In this document: piece after piece, positions 1-7,796 of the stretch
Layout of the letters: every line of letters begins with the position of its first letter
Position numbering within the stretch: the first letter of the stretch is position 1
Origin: Stenotrophomonas maltophilia
Lineage (GTDB): Bacteria; Pseudomonadota; Gammaproteobacteria; Xanthomonadales; Xanthomonadaceae
NCBI RefSeq assembly: GCF_023518235.1
Contig: NZ_CP090423.1
Location: 2,170,001 to 2,234,000, forward strand
DNA: 64,000 nucleotides
Direction: 5' to 3'
Notes under the pieces: model-generated
Told to the model about the DNA's origin: nothing
Database searches by the model: none
Seen by the model: only the letters and a program-made list of their open reading frames with translations
Program-made: the position numbers and the translations under genes

Positions 1-2
1 AT

Positions 3-500
3 GATCCCGACCCGCGCCTGCGCCTGGGCGTACCGCTGCCGCCGAACGAAGGCAAACTGCGCCTCGCCCTGCGCGTACCGCTGCAGGATGTACAGCGCCT
101 GCAACTGCCGCCGACTCTGGACGCGGTGCTCACCGCCGGCGTCCCGACCGACTGGCAGCAGGCGCTGCACACCCTGGCGCGCATCGCACCGGCACGCGTG
201 TTCGGTGCCTTTGCCTGGCAGCATCTGAGCCGATTGCCGTATGTGCATCCACGCTCGGACATCGATCTGTTGTGGCAGGTGCAGACCCGCCCCCAGGCCG
301 ACGCACTTGTCGCACATCTGAATGCCTGGGAGCACGAGCACGGCCGTCGCGTCGATGGCGAACTGAGCCTGCCTGATGGCGGCGCGGTGAACTGGCGTGA
401 ATATGCCGGCGACAGCCGCCAGGTGCTGGTGAAGCGCCTGGATGGCGCCGCGCTGGAAAGCCGCGAGCACGTGTTCATGGCTACCGGAGTGGCGGCGTGA
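3..500 (+). CDS. mdcG: MdcG, malonate decarboxylase holo-ACP synthase (5' truncated by window edge)
   Basis: MdcG attaches the 2'-(5''-phosphoribosyl)-3'-dephospho-CoA prosthetic group to the acyl-carrier subunit (MdcC) of malonate decarboxylase. About 165 C-terminal residues are visible; the frame is open from the first base, so the start lies upstream. The nucleotidyltransferase-like motif R-S-D-I-D-L-L-W is present near bases 262-285. The stop codon overlaps the GTG start of mdcB (GTGA), as in a coupled operon. The catalytic subunit genes (mdcA, C, D, E) are expected just upstream of the window. The family call rests on the motif and the mdcG-mdcB-mdcH order. Confidence 0.9.
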   Translation, partial: DPDPRLRLGVPLPPNEGKLRLALRVPLQDVQRLQLPPTLDAVLTAGVPTDWQQALHTLARIAPARVFGAFAWQHLSRLPYVHPRSDIDLLWQVQTRPQADALVAHLNAWEHEHGRRVDGELSLPDGGAVNWREYAGDSRQVLVKRLDGAALESREHVFMATGVAA

Positions 501-1354
501 GCGCCGTCGTGCAGCTCCGTCTGCCCGGTGAACGTGCGTTCGACAGCGCGCGCCTGGGGCGCCTGGCCATCGCCAGCCTGCATGCCGAACTGGCACTGGC
601 CCCCAAACCGGGGCTGGTCACGCCGTTTGATGCAGGCAGCCATGACGACATGGATGCCGGCACGTTCCTGCGCAGCCTGTTTGCGCTGCGCCACTACTTC
701 ACCGCGATGGCACACGCCGGGGCTGCCGACGCACCGTTCGCGCGGCTGCGCGCGCACGGCCTCGCTGCCGAAACTGCGATGCTGCGCGCCACCGGGGGTA
801 TCAACACCCATCGCGGTGCAATCTTCAGCCTCGGCCTGCTGGTGGCCGCCGCCGCACGCTGCCGGCGCCAGCACGGCCACAGCGTGCCTGCCGCACAGGT
901 GTGCCTGGGCGTACAGCACTGGGCCGACGATTTCGCCCGTGCTCCACTGGATGCGCAGAGCCCGGGGCAGCGTGCACGAGTGCAGCATGGCGTGCCGGGC
1001 GTGCGCGAACAGGCGGCGGCCGGGTACCCGTTGCTGCGCGAACTGGCGGTACCCACCCTGCGCCATGCCCTGAGCGCAGGCCTGCCGCGCGACGCGGCAC
1101 TGTGCCAGACCCTGATGCAGCTGGTTGCGCACATCGACGACCTCAACCTGCTGCACCGTGGCGGCATCGACGGCCTGCTCTGGGCCCAGCAGCAGGCGCG
1201 CGGTTTTCTGGAAAGTGGCGGTGCCTTCGCACCGGGCTGGCAAGTGCGCCTGCACGGCATCGGTGAACGCTTCGTCGCGCGCCGCCTCAGCCCTGGCGGC
1301 AGTGCCGACCTGCTCGCCTGCAGCTGGTTCCTGCTGCAGCAGGAGGCCGCATGA
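497..1354 (+). CDS. mdcB: MdcB, triphosphoribosyl-dephospho-CoA synthase
   Basis: This 285-residue CitG/MdcB-family protein makes 2'-(5''-triphosphoribosyl)-3'-dephospho-CoA from dephospho-CoA and ATP, the precursor used by MdcG. The family signature is visible near residues 36-52: P-K-P-G-L-V-T-P followed by G-S-H-D-D-M. The GTG start overlaps the mdcG stop by four bases, and the end overlaps the mdcH start in ATGA, so the three genes are translated as one coupled unit. The length is normal for the family. Its position between mdcG and mdcH, and the absence of citrate lyase genes, favours MdcB over CitG. Confidence 0.93.
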   Translation: MSAVVQLRLPGERAFDSARLGRLAIASLHAELALAPKPGLVTPFDAGSHDDMDAGTFLRSLFALRHYFTAMAHAGAADAPFARLRAHGLAAETAMLRATGGINTHRGAIFSLGLLVAAAARCRRQHGHSVPAAQVCLGVQHWADDFARAPLDAQSPGQRARVQHGVPGVREQAAAGYPLLRELAVPTLRHALSAGLPRDAALCQTLMQLVAHIDDLNLLHRGGIDGLLWAQQQARGFLESGGAFAPGWQVRLHGIGERFVARRLSPGGSADLLACSWFLLQQEAA

Positions 1355-2271
1355 GCCTGGCTCTGCTCTGTCCCGGGCAAGGCGCGCAGCATGCGGCGAT
1401 GTTCGAGCGCGTGCGCGATCTGCCTGCCGCGCGCGACGTACTGGAGATTGCCAGCGCAGCGCTTGGACGCGACGTGTTCGCGGCGGCCGCTGGTGAATCG
1501 CGCTTCGACAATGCGCTGGCGCAGCCATTGCTGTGTGCGGCCACCCTCGCGCACTGGCGGGGACTACGCGAAGCGCTGCCTGCGCCGGTGCTGGTGGCCG
1601 GCTACAGCATCGGTGAACTGGCCGCGCATGCCGTCGCCGGCACCTTCAATGCGGACACCTGCCTGGCGCTGGCCGCCCGGCGCGCGCAGCTGATGGACGC
1701 CACCGGCCCCGCCGATGCCGGACTGCAGGCGGTGCTCGGGCTGGATCGCAGTGCACTGCACGCGCTCTGCGATGCGCACGGCACCTTCGTGGCGATTGCC
1801 AATGGCCATGATCATTTCATCGTTGGCGGTGCGCAGGCGTCCCTGCACGCACTGGCCGACGCGGCACGCGCACAGGGCGCCGAAGTCCGCGTGCTGCCGG
1901 TGCATGTTCCCGCACACACACCGCTGCTGGCGGCGGCGGTCGCACCATTTGCCGCCGCACTCGATGCTGCCCCGCTGCAGGCCCCGCGCCTGCCGCTGCT
2001 GGCCGGTATCGATGCACGCCCCGTGCGTGATCGTGCGGCGACCGTGCACACCCTGTCAGCACAGTTGGCGCAGACCATCGAATGGGCGCAGGTGATGCGC
2101 CAGGCCTTCGAGCGCGGCGCGCGGGTGTTCCTGCAGCTGGGCCCGGGCAATGCACTGGCGCGCATGGTCGCGCTGTCCTATCCGTGCTGCGAGATGCGCG
2201 CGGTGGAAGAGTTCCAGAGCCTGGAAGGCGCCGCGGCATGGGCCCGCAGCGCGCTGGAGCGGCTGCGGTAA
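1351..2271 (+). CDS. mdcH: MdcH, malonyl-CoA:ACP transacylase (malonate decarboxylase epsilon)
   Basis: MdcH loads malonyl from malonyl-CoA onto the acyl-carrier subunit to start the malonate decarboxylase cycle. It is a 306-residue FabD-like acyltransferase. Visible motifs are the N-terminal G-Q-G-A-Q, the nucleophile elbow G-Y-S-I-G-E-L-A near residue 85, and the active-site histidine motif V-P-A-H near residue 188. The ATG overlaps the end of mdcB (ATGA). It is the last gene of the tightly packed mdc block; 104 bases separate it from the carrier gene downstream. Confidence 0.93.
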   Translation: MSLALLCPGQGAQHAAMFERVRDLPAARDVLEIASAALGRDVFAAAAGESRFDNALAQPLLCAATLAHWRGLREALPAPVLVAGYSIGELAAHAVAGTFNADTCLALAARRAQLMDATGPADAGLQAVLGLDRSALHALCDAHGTFVAIANGHDHFIVGGAQASLHALADAARAQGAEVRVLPVHVPAHTPLLAAAVAPFAAALDAAPLQAPRLPLLAGIDARPVRDRAATVHTLSAQLAQTIEWAQVMRQAFERGARVFLQLGPGNALARMVALSYPCCEMRAVEEFQSLEGAAAWARSALERLR

Positions 2272-2375
2272 CGGGTTCGAGCAGTACGTATCACGCAACA
2301 CGCAATACGTCGCCTTACCCCGGGATGGCGGGTCTCCATCCGTGCTGTACGTGAGCCACGTGTCTGGGAGGGCGC
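2272..2375. other. Spacer between mdcH and the malonate carrier gene
   Basis: A 104-base gap with no open frame that looks coding. It contains short imperfect inverted repeats (tacgtat, cccggg, gccacgtg) but no clear stem followed by a T run, so there is no reason to end the operon here. A GGGAGGGC ribosome-binding stretch lies just before the ATG at 2376. Confidence 0.4.
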
Positions 2376-3743
2376 ATGAGTCCACAACTCGCAACGATCA
2401 TCGGTCTGGTGGTCATGTTCATCGTCGCCACCGCTCTGCCGATCAACATGGGTGCGGTGGCATTCGCTCTGGCGTTCATCATCGGCGGTGTCTGGGTCGG
2501 CATGGACGGCAAGGAGGTGCTGGCCGGGTTCCCGGGCGACCTGTTCCTGACCCTGGTCGGCATCACCTACCTGTTCGCCATCGCGCAGAAGAACGGCACC
2601 ACCGACCTGCTGGTGCACTGGGCGGTACGCGCGGTGCGCGGCCACATCGTCGCCATCCCCTGGGTGATGTTCGTGGTCACTGCGGTACTCACCGCGTTCG
2701 GTGCGCTTGGCCCGGCCGCAGTGGCGATCATCGGTCCGGTCGCGCTGCGCTTCGCCAAGCAGTACAACATCAACCCGCTGATGATGGGCCTGCTGGTGAT
2801 CCATGGCGCACAGGCCGGCGGCTTTTCACCGATCAGCGTGTACGGCAGCATCACCAATGGGGTCGTGCAGAAAGCCGGGCTGGAGGTGACCGAGATGGCG
2901 GTGTTTCTGACCAGCCTTGGTTTCAACTTCATGATGGCCATCATCTGCTTCGTCGCCTTCGGTGGCATCGCGCTGCTGCGCCGCGGCTCGATCACGCTGG
3001 CCGGGACGGTTGGCAACGCCGGGCTTGCGATGGCCGGTGGCCCGCAGGCGTCGTCGCGGCAGTTTGCCATTGAAGGGCATGGCGCGCTGGTCGCCGCCGG
3101 TGGCGGCACGCTCAGCAACGATCCGGAGGCGCTGGAGGCAGTCGGCTTCACCCGCGAACGCCTGTTTACCCTGATCGGCCTGCTGGGCCTGGGCGTGGCC
3201 GCGCTGATCTACAACCTCAACGTCGGCCTGGTCTCGATCACCGTGGCCGTGGCGCTGGCGCTGCTGTCACCGCAGAGCCAGAAGGGCGCGGTCGATGGCA
3301 TCAGCTGGTCCACCGTGCTGCTGATCTGCGGCGTGGTGACCTATATCGGCGTGCTGGAGCATGCCGGCGCGGTGGACTTCATCGGCCACGGTGTTTCCAG
3401 CATCGGCATTCCGCTGCTGGGTGCGCTGCTGGTCTGCTACGTCGGCGGCATCGTGTCCGCCTTCGCTTCGTCGGCGGCGGTGCTGGGCGCGACCATTCCG
3501 CTGGCGGTGCCGTTCCTGATGCAGGGCCATCTGGGCGCGGCCGGCGTGATCTGCGCGCTGGCGGTGTCATCCACCATCGTCGATGTCAGCCCGTTCTCGA
3601 CCAACGGCGCGCTGGTGGTGGCCTCGGCAGCGAAGGAAGAGCGCGAAACGCTGTTCCGCCGCTTCCTGGTCTACAGCGGCCTGGTGGTGGCGTTCGGCCC
3701 GCTGCTGGCCTGGCTGGTGTTCGTGGTGCCGGGCTGGATGTAA
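2376..3743 (+). CDS. matC: MatC-type malonate/dicarboxylate carrier
   Basis: A 455-residue, very hydrophobic protein with about 11-12 membrane segments, resembling the MatC family of the ion-transporter superfamily. The N-terminal half matches MatC_N in character, including a G-A-Q-A-G-G-F-S-P-I stretch near residue 146. It probably imports malonate for the decarboxylase encoded just upstream. Using MatC here in place of the two-subunit MdcLM carrier fits the absence of an MdcL/MdcM pair in view. The preceding SD-like GGGAGGGC supports the ATG at 2376. Substrate is inferred from context. Confidence 0.8.
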   Translation: MSPQLATIIGLVVMFIVATALPINMGAVAFALAFIIGGVWVGMDGKEVLAGFPGDLFLTLVGITYLFAIAQKNGTTDLLVHWAVRAVRGHIVAIPWVMFVVTAVLTAFGALGPAAVAIIGPVALRFAKQYNINPLMMGLLVIHGAQAGGFSPISVYGSITNGVVQKAGLEVTEMAVFLTSLGFNFMMAIICFVAFGGIALLRRGSITLAGTVGNAGLAMAGGPQASSRQFAIEGHGALVAAGGGTLSNDPEALEAVGFTRERLFTLIGLLGLGVAALIYNLNVGLVSITVAVALALLSPQSQKGAVDGISWSTVLLICGVVTYIGVLEHAGAVDFIGHGVSSIGIPLLGALLVCYVGGIVSAFASSAAVLGATIPLAVPFLMQGHLGAAGVICALAVSSTIVDVSPFSTNGALVVASAAKEERETLFRRFLVYSGLVVAFGPLLAWLVFVVPGWM

Positions 3744-3753
3744 CCACCCAACG

Positions 3754-3829
3754 GTAGTGCCGGCCGCTGGCCGGCAATCTCATGAAGCCATCCAGCGATC
3801 ATGGGTTGCCGGCCAGCGGCCGGCACTAC
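3754..3829. repeat. SMAG-type REP dimer (inverted pair)
   Basis: Two oppositely oriented copies: GTAGTGCCGGCCGCTGGCCG... at 3754-3777 and its reverse complement, ending in CACTAC, at 3806-3829. Each copy is a hairpin beginning with the GTAG tetranucleotide that defines Stenotrophomonas SMAG elements. Together they can fold into one long stem. The pair follows the carrier gene and ends about 20 bases before the regulator start, so it may also separate the two transcripts. Confidence 0.85.
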
Positions 3830-3848
3830 CTGGCGGTACACTTCCTCC

Positions 3849-4568
3849 ATGGCCATTGCCCCTGCCCCGCGGTCACCGAAGAAGCGCGCGCCTCTGTACG
3901 AAGAGGTGGCCGAGCATGTGCGCGAGCGCATCTACGATTACCGGCTGCCGCCGGGCGAGTGGATCGACGAACCCGCGCTGTGCGAAGAACTGGGCATCAG
4001 CCGCACCCCGCTGCGCGAGGCATTGAAGCTGCTGGCCGCCGAAGGGCTGGTGCAGATCGATGCGGGTCGTGGCGCGCGGGTCACCCGGCTCACCCTGGAA
4101 GACCTCAACCAGCTGTTCCCGGTGATGGCGATGCTGGAAGGCCGCTGCGCGCATGAGGCGGTCAGGCATATCGACGATGCCGGCGTGCAGCAGCTGGAAA
4201 ACCTGCACGCGGCGATGGAGACGGCCGCCGCCCAGGGCAACATCGCCGAGTACTACCGCAACAACTACCTCATCCACGAGACCGTGCAGCACTACGCCGG
4301 CAATCCGTGGCTGATCCGCATCACCCACGACCTGCACCGCATCCTGAAGATGCACCGTGGCCGCCAGCTGCTGACCCCGGGGCGCACCGCTCAGTCGCTG
4401 GCCGAACACCGCGAGCTGATGGAGTGCTTCCGCCGCCGCGACGCGCAGGCGGCAGGCAATACCATGGAACGCCACCTGCTCAGCCAGGGCCAGGCGCTGG
4501 CCGCCTATGTGGCCGCCGGCGGCCTGTTGAACGTGCCGGCGCCGCTACCCACCGAAGGCGGCGGCTGA
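3849..4568 (+). CDS. GntR/FCD-family transcriptional regulator of malonate genes
   Basis: A 239-residue GntR-family repressor/activator. A winged-helix domain covers roughly residues 13-80, with the recognition segment L-G-I-S-R-T-P-L-R-E-A-L-K. An FCD-type all-helical ligand domain follows at about residues 85-225. GntR regulators called MdcY or MatR control malonate genes in other bacteria, and this gene lies directly behind mdcGBH-matC, so malonate or malonyl-CoA is the likely effector (inference). The ATG at 3849 is chosen because the homologous part begins soon after; an in-frame ATG at 3801 lies inside the SMAG dimer and is unlikely. Confidence 0.85.
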   Translation: MAIAPAPRSPKKRAPLYEEVAEHVRERIYDYRLPPGEWIDEPALCEELGISRTPLREALKLLAAEGLVQIDAGRGARVTRLTLEDLNQLFPVMAMLEGRCAHEAVRHIDDAGVQQLENLHAAMETAAAQGNIAEYYRNNYLIHETVQHYAGNPWLIRITHDLHRILKMHRGRQLLTPGRTAQSLAEHRELMECFRRRDAQAAGNTMERHLLSQGQALAAYVAAGGLLNVPAPLPTEGGG

Positions 4569-4577
4569 GCGGGTGAG

Positions 4578-4602
4578 GTTGCCGGCCAGCGGCCGGCGCT
4601 AC
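4578..4602. repeat. SMAG-type REP monomer
   Basis: A single inverted copy, reading GTAGCGCCGGCCGCTGGCCG... on the minus strand, ten bases after the regulator stop codon. The GC-rich stem could serve as a transcript end. Confidence 0.75.
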
Positions 4603-4669
4603 CGGGACGTGCGGGTATGCACCCGGGAACGTCCCTTCAACCGCCGCTGTCACCGCTGTCACCGCTTCT

Positions 4670-4727
4670 GTAGCGTCGAGCTTGCTCGACTGCTTTTGTA
4701 CGGGCCGTCGAGCAAGCTCGACGCTAC
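4670..4727. repeat. SMAG-type REP dimer (TCGAG subfamily)
   Basis: Direct copy GTAGCGTCGAGCTTGCTCGA at 4670-4690 faces its exact reverse complement ending in CGCTAC at 4707-4727, with 16 bases between them. It uses a TCGAGC core unlike the GCCGGC core of the neighbouring copies, so it belongs to a different SMAG subfamily. The dimer lies between the regulator and the small membrane-protein gene. Confidence 0.85.
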
Positions 4728-4734
4728 GCCGCCC

Positions 4735-4938
4735 TCACCCCTCCCTGCGGCCACCCGAGCCATCGGCCGTGGCCACCGCCATACACACGATCGCGCCGAC
4801 CAGCGGCAGCAGCCAGACCAGCAGCAGCTGCACCGCCCGGCCCCCTGCCGACAGGCCCTCGCGCTGTACGATCACCACCGTGGCTACCGCGTTCAGGCCC
4901 AGCACCAGCAGGGCCAGCAGAAGGGTCACGATCAGCAT
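4735..4938 (-). CDS. Small membrane protein, PLDc_N-like
   Basis: A 67-residue frame starting M-L-I-V-T-L-L-L-A with two hydrophobic segments (about residues 1-22 and 34-55) and a W-L-L-P-L-V-G-A motif in the second. This two-helix hairpin resembles the phospholipase D nuclease N-terminal (PLDc_N) membrane domain that often occurs as a free-standing small protein. The ATG at 4938 opens the hydrophobic part directly. It runs opposite to the nucleoside hydrolase gene, 150 bases away. Function is unknown; the composition argues for a real gene, but it is short. Confidence 0.6.
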   Translation of the reverse strand: MLIVTLLLALLVLGLNAVATVVIVQREGLSAGGRAVQLLLVWLLPLVGAIVCMAVATADGSGGRREG

Positions 4939-5088
4939 GCGGCAGACTCCGGGCCTGGACGGGGCGTTATGGCCTGCGGCCCCGGCAATGGCCGCGCCTG
5001 TCATGAAGATGGGACAATGTGGGGCGCGCCAGCCTGCCTGCGGGCCGTCGGCGCCCCCCGCACCACACGGAAGAAGAAGAACAACAAC
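4939..5088. other. Divergent intergenic region upstream of the nucleoside hydrolase gene
   Basis: With the two SMAG elements and the small membrane-protein gene, this is the rest of the 4569-5088 stretch that lacks a large gene. It should hold promoters for both flanking genes. The purine-rich run AAGAAGAAGAACAACAAC just before the ATG at 5089 serves as a weak Shine-Dalgarno/enhancer region. No operator-like palindrome was found. Confidence 0.4.
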
Positions 5089-6036
5089 ATGCTGAAAGTC
5101 ATTTTCGATACCGACCCGGGCGTCGACGACGCCCTGGCCCTGCTGTACCTGCACAAGCACGCCCAGATCGACCTGATCGGCGTCACCACCACCTTCGGCA
5201 ACGCCTCGGTGGAGTCGACCACCCACAATGCGCTGTACCTGAAGCAGGCCTGGGGCTTTGCCGCCCCGGTCGCGCGCGGCGCCGCTGGCCCGCTGCAGCC
5301 GGAAGCCACCCCGGAGGCCTGGCCGGTGCACATCCACGGCCACAACGGCCTGGGCAATCACCCGGTGCCGGCACAGCTGGATGTGGCCGCCGACGCCCGC
5401 CCGGCGCATCAGCTGATCATCGATCTGGTCCGTGCCCACCCGGGCGAAGTGACCCTGGTCGCGGTCGGCCGCATGACCAACCTGGCCCTGGCCCTGCAGC
5501 AGGCCCCGGACATCGCCGGCCTGGTGCGCGGCGTGGTGCTCATGGGCGGCGCCTTCCACGTCAACGGCAACATCACTCCGGCCGCCGAGGCCAACATCTG
5601 GGGCGACGCCGAAGCGGCCGACCTGGTGTTCACCACCGACTGGCCGGTCACCGCGATCGGCCTGGACGTGACCACCCGCGTGGAAATGAACCGCGATGGC
5701 CTGGACACGCTGGCTGCCCTCGGCGGCGCCGATGCCGAGCTGGTGCGGGCGTTGTCGCAGGACTACGTGGACTTCTACCTGCAGGCGGGCCACAAGGGCA
5801 TGGTGGTGCACGACTGCTGCGCCTGCATCGCGCTGACCCGCCCGGAACTGTTCCAGTTCGAGCGCGCCAGCGTGCGCGTGGCCACTGACGGCGTTGCCCG
5901 TGGCATGACCATTCCCAAGCCGGAAGGCATGGGTTTCGGCCCCAGCGTGTGGGATGGCCACGTGCTGCAGTCCGTCGCCATCGGCGTGGATGCGGCCGCG
6001 GTACTGGCCGACATCGAGCAGACCCTGAAGGTCTGA
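5089..6036 (+). CDS. Nucleoside hydrolase (inosine-uridine preferring family)
   Basis: A 315-residue protein of the IUNH family that hydrolyses the N-glycosidic bond of ribonucleosides to base plus ribose. The calcium-binding signature D-T-D-P-G-V-D-D-A is complete at residues 7-15, with the family V-G-x-x-T-N-L-A-L-A motif near residue 125 and an H-D-C-C-A active-site region near 243. Length is normal. The ATG at 5089 places the signature at the usual N-terminal position; in-frame codons further upstream cross SMAG repeats and are not coding. Base preference cannot be read from the sequence. Confidence 0.9.
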   Translation: MLKVIFDTDPGVDDALALLYLHKHAQIDLIGVTTTFGNASVESTTHNALYLKQAWGFAAPVARGAAGPLQPEATPEAWPVHIHGHNGLGNHPVPAQLDVAADARPAHQLIIDLVRAHPGEVTLVAVGRMTNLALALQQAPDIAGLVRGVVLMGGAFHVNGNITPAAEANIWGDAEAADLVFTTDWPVTAIGLDVTTRVEMNRDGLDTLAALGGADAELVRALSQDYVDFYLQAGHKGMVVHDCCACIALTRPELFQFERASVRVATDGVARGMTIPKPEGMGFGPSVWDGHVLQSVAIGVDAAAVLADIEQTLKV

Positions 6037-6040
6037 TCGG

Positions 6041-7300
6041 CTAGCGCTTGACCCTGCCCGGGGCCGTCTCGGGCAGGGTCCACAGCACGGGCAGCACCAG
6101 CACCGCCACCAGCGCGATCATCGCGCCCGGCGCCGCCGCCCAGCCGCTGCGTTCCACCCACCATTGCGCCAGCCACGGTGTCGCGCCGCCGAACACCGCG
6201 GTGGCCATGGTCACGCCCAGTGCCAACCCGCTGACCCGGCCTTCGCCCGGGAACTGTTCGGCGCTGGCAGGGGCCGCCACCGCACTCACGCCACCGGCCA
6301 CGCAGGCCAGCAGCACTGCGGCCAGCACGATGCCCAGCGTCGTCGCCTGCGCCATCCACGCAAACAGCGACAGCGGCAGCAGGGCCGCCAGCAGGGTCAG
6401 CCCCAGCAGCACCGGCCGACGGCCGACGCGATCCGACAATGCGCCGCACAGCGGGGTGATCGCGATCACCGCCACCGCCGCGATCGTCGACAGCCACAAC
6501 GCATCGCCCTCGTCATGCCCCCGCGCATGCAGGAACGCTGGCACGTAGGTGATGCCCACGTAATAGGTGATCGAGCCCAGTGCGGAGATCGCGAAGGTGC
6601 GCGCCACCGCAGCGGGATGGTTGCGCAGCACATGCCGCAGCGGCGTGGCCGGAATGCTGCCGTTGCGGCGCTGGCGCTCGAATTCGGGTGATTCGTGCAT
6701 GCCCGAGCGTGCGACCAGGATCACCAGCGCCAGTGCGGCGCCGACGAAGAACGGAATGCGCCAGCCCCAGCTGTCCAGCTGCGGCGTGGGCAGCAGCGCG
6801 ACCGTGAGCGCGGAGATCGCCACCGCCAGCAGCGCACCCACTTCACTGGCCGCCGAGGCCAGCGAGGTCACCAGGCCCCGTCGCCGCAGCGGTGCGCTTT
6901 CCAGCAGGTAGGCCACCACGCCGGTGTATTCGCCACCCACCGAGAATGCCATCACACAGCGCAGGACCAGCATCAGGACGCCGGCGGTGGCACCGGCCGT
7001 CGCCGCGGTCGGCAGCAGTGCGGTGGCCAGCATCGCCGCGGCCATCAGTGCCATCGAGGCCAGCAGCATCCAGCGTCGGCCGAGGCGATCACCGAGGTGA
7101 CCGAAGCACAGCGCGCCCAGCGGACGCATCAGATAGGACACCGCGAAGCCGGCCAGGGTGACCAGCAAAGCCTGCTCGCCGCCGCCGAAGAACACCCGCG
7201 ACAGCACCGTGGCGAAATACAGGTACAGGGTGAAGTCGTACCACTCCACCACCGTGGACAGGCCGGCCACCCACATCGAGCGCTGCCGTGCTGCAGTCAT
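6041..7300 (-). CDS. MFS transporter, metabolite:H+ symporter (ProP/ShiA-like)
   Basis: A 419-residue, 12-segment major facilitator. It shows the family loop motif L-G-D-R-L-G-R-R after segment 2 and a second copy, L-S-D-R-V-G-R-R, in the C-terminal half; the opening V-V-E-W-Y-D-F-T-L-Y is typical of the metabolite:H+ symporter (MHS) family that moves organic acids, shikimate, proline or betaine. The ATG at 7300 is chosen because AAGGA stands eight bases upstream and the homologous part starts there; a further upstream in-frame start at 7360 adds non-matching sequence. Substrate unknown. Confidence 0.85.
   Translation of the reverse strand: MTAARQRSMWVAGLSTVVEWYDFTLYLYFATVLSRVFFGGGEQALLVTLAGFAVSYLMRPLGALCFGHLGDRLGRRWMLLASMALMAAAMLATALLPTAATAGATAGVLMLVLRCVMAFSVGGEYTGVVAYLLESAPLRRRGLVTSLASAASEVGALLAVAISALTVALLPTPQLDSWGWRIPFFVGAALALVILVARSGMHESPEFERQRRNGSIPATPLRHVLRNHPAAVARTFAISALGSITYYVGITYVPAFLHARGHDEGDALWLSTIAAVAVIAITPLCGALSDRVGRRPVLLGLTLLAALLPLSLFAWMAQATTLGIVLAAVLLACVAGGVSAVAAPASAEQFPGEGRVSGLALGVTMATAVFGGATPWLAQWWVERSGWAAAPGAMIALVAVLVLPVLWTLPETAPGRVKR
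6050..6080. terminator. Strong hairpin at a convergent gene junction
   Basis: An 11-bp perfect stem (GACCCTGCCCG / CGGGCAGGGTC) with a 9-base loop, 14 bases after the nucleoside hydrolase stop and inside the last codons of the convergent MFS gene. No T run follows on either strand, so it may slow polymerase or protect a 3' end rather than act as a classical terminator. Confidence 0.45.
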
Positions 7301-7364
7301 TGCATGCGTTCCTTCATCGCCGCAGGGTGCCACGCACGAGGTGACGACGCGGTGCACCAACTAC

Positions 7365-7405
7365 GGGGTCAGATCCCTTTGCCAACGGCCAAGGGATCTG
7401 ACCCC
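7365..7405. repeat. Inverted repeat GGGGTCAGATCCC... (copy 1)
   Basis: Perfect 15-bp arms GGGGTCAGATCCCTT (7365-7379) and AAGGGATCTGACCCC (7391-7405) around an 11-base loop. A second copy lies at 7748-7788, on the other side of a small gene. The last base of the right arm is part of the stop codon (TAG, minus strand) of that gene. Confidence 0.8.
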
Positions 7406-7692
7406 TACTGGCTTCGCGCGGAGCGGTACACCGCATAGGCCGCGAGGATCTTCTGCAGCCTGGCCTGGTGCTTGGCGCCCATTGGCACCCGCTGCACGCG
7501 CTTCAACAGCGTCTTCCACATGTATCCGGAACGGAAGAAGTATGGCCGCACCTCGAGGAAGGTCAGCACGACATCCACCGTATCCGGATCGTGCTCAGCC
7601 AGTTGCTTCAGTGCATTGGCGTAGCCACCCGGGAACGCAAGCTGTTCATGGCGTTGGTCGTATTCCACGCAGGCTGCCGCATGCCGCTGCAT
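7405..7692 (-). CDS. Small conserved-type hypothetical protein
   Basis: A 95-residue soluble protein, charged and aromatic, with no motif I recognise. The open frame and protein-like composition (for example W-K-E-P-W-P-T-R) extend about 30 codons upstream of the first ATG at 7692, up to the edge of the inverted repeat at 7748-7788, without a good start codon. Either a non-ATG start is used or the 5' end has been replaced by the repeat. It is bracketed by two copies of the same repeat, one of which supplies part of its stop codon. It runs in the same direction as the genes on both sides. Confidence 0.5.
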   Translation of the reverse strand: MQRHAAACVEYDQRHEQLAFPGGYANALKQLAEHDPDTVDVVLTFLEVRPYFFRSGYMWKTLLKRVQRVPMGAKHQARLQKILAAYAVYRSARSQ

Positions 7693-7747
7693 CTCCTCCG
7701 GGCCACGCCAGCGCGCGCGGGTGGGCCATGGTTCCTTCCAGGTCTTC

Positions 7748-7788
7748 GGGGTCAGATCCCTTTCCCGGCGGGAAAGGGAACTGACCCC
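7748..7788. repeat. Inverted repeat GGGGTCAGATCCC... (copy 2)
   Basis: Arms GGGGTCAGATCCCTTTCCC (7748-7766) and GGGAAAGGGAACTGACCCC (7770-7788) pair except for one position. It shares the GGGGTCAGATCCCTTT head with the copy at 7365-7405 and lies nine bases from the end of the metallophosphoesterase gene, where it may act as a transcript end. Confidence 0.8.
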
Positions 7789-7796
7789 ACTTCAGG

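Noticed and set aside
1-228. A separate small gene starting at base 1
   Set aside because: Frame 1 gives a cysteine/arginine-rich translation; frame 3 continues the mdcG protein without a stop from the first bases.
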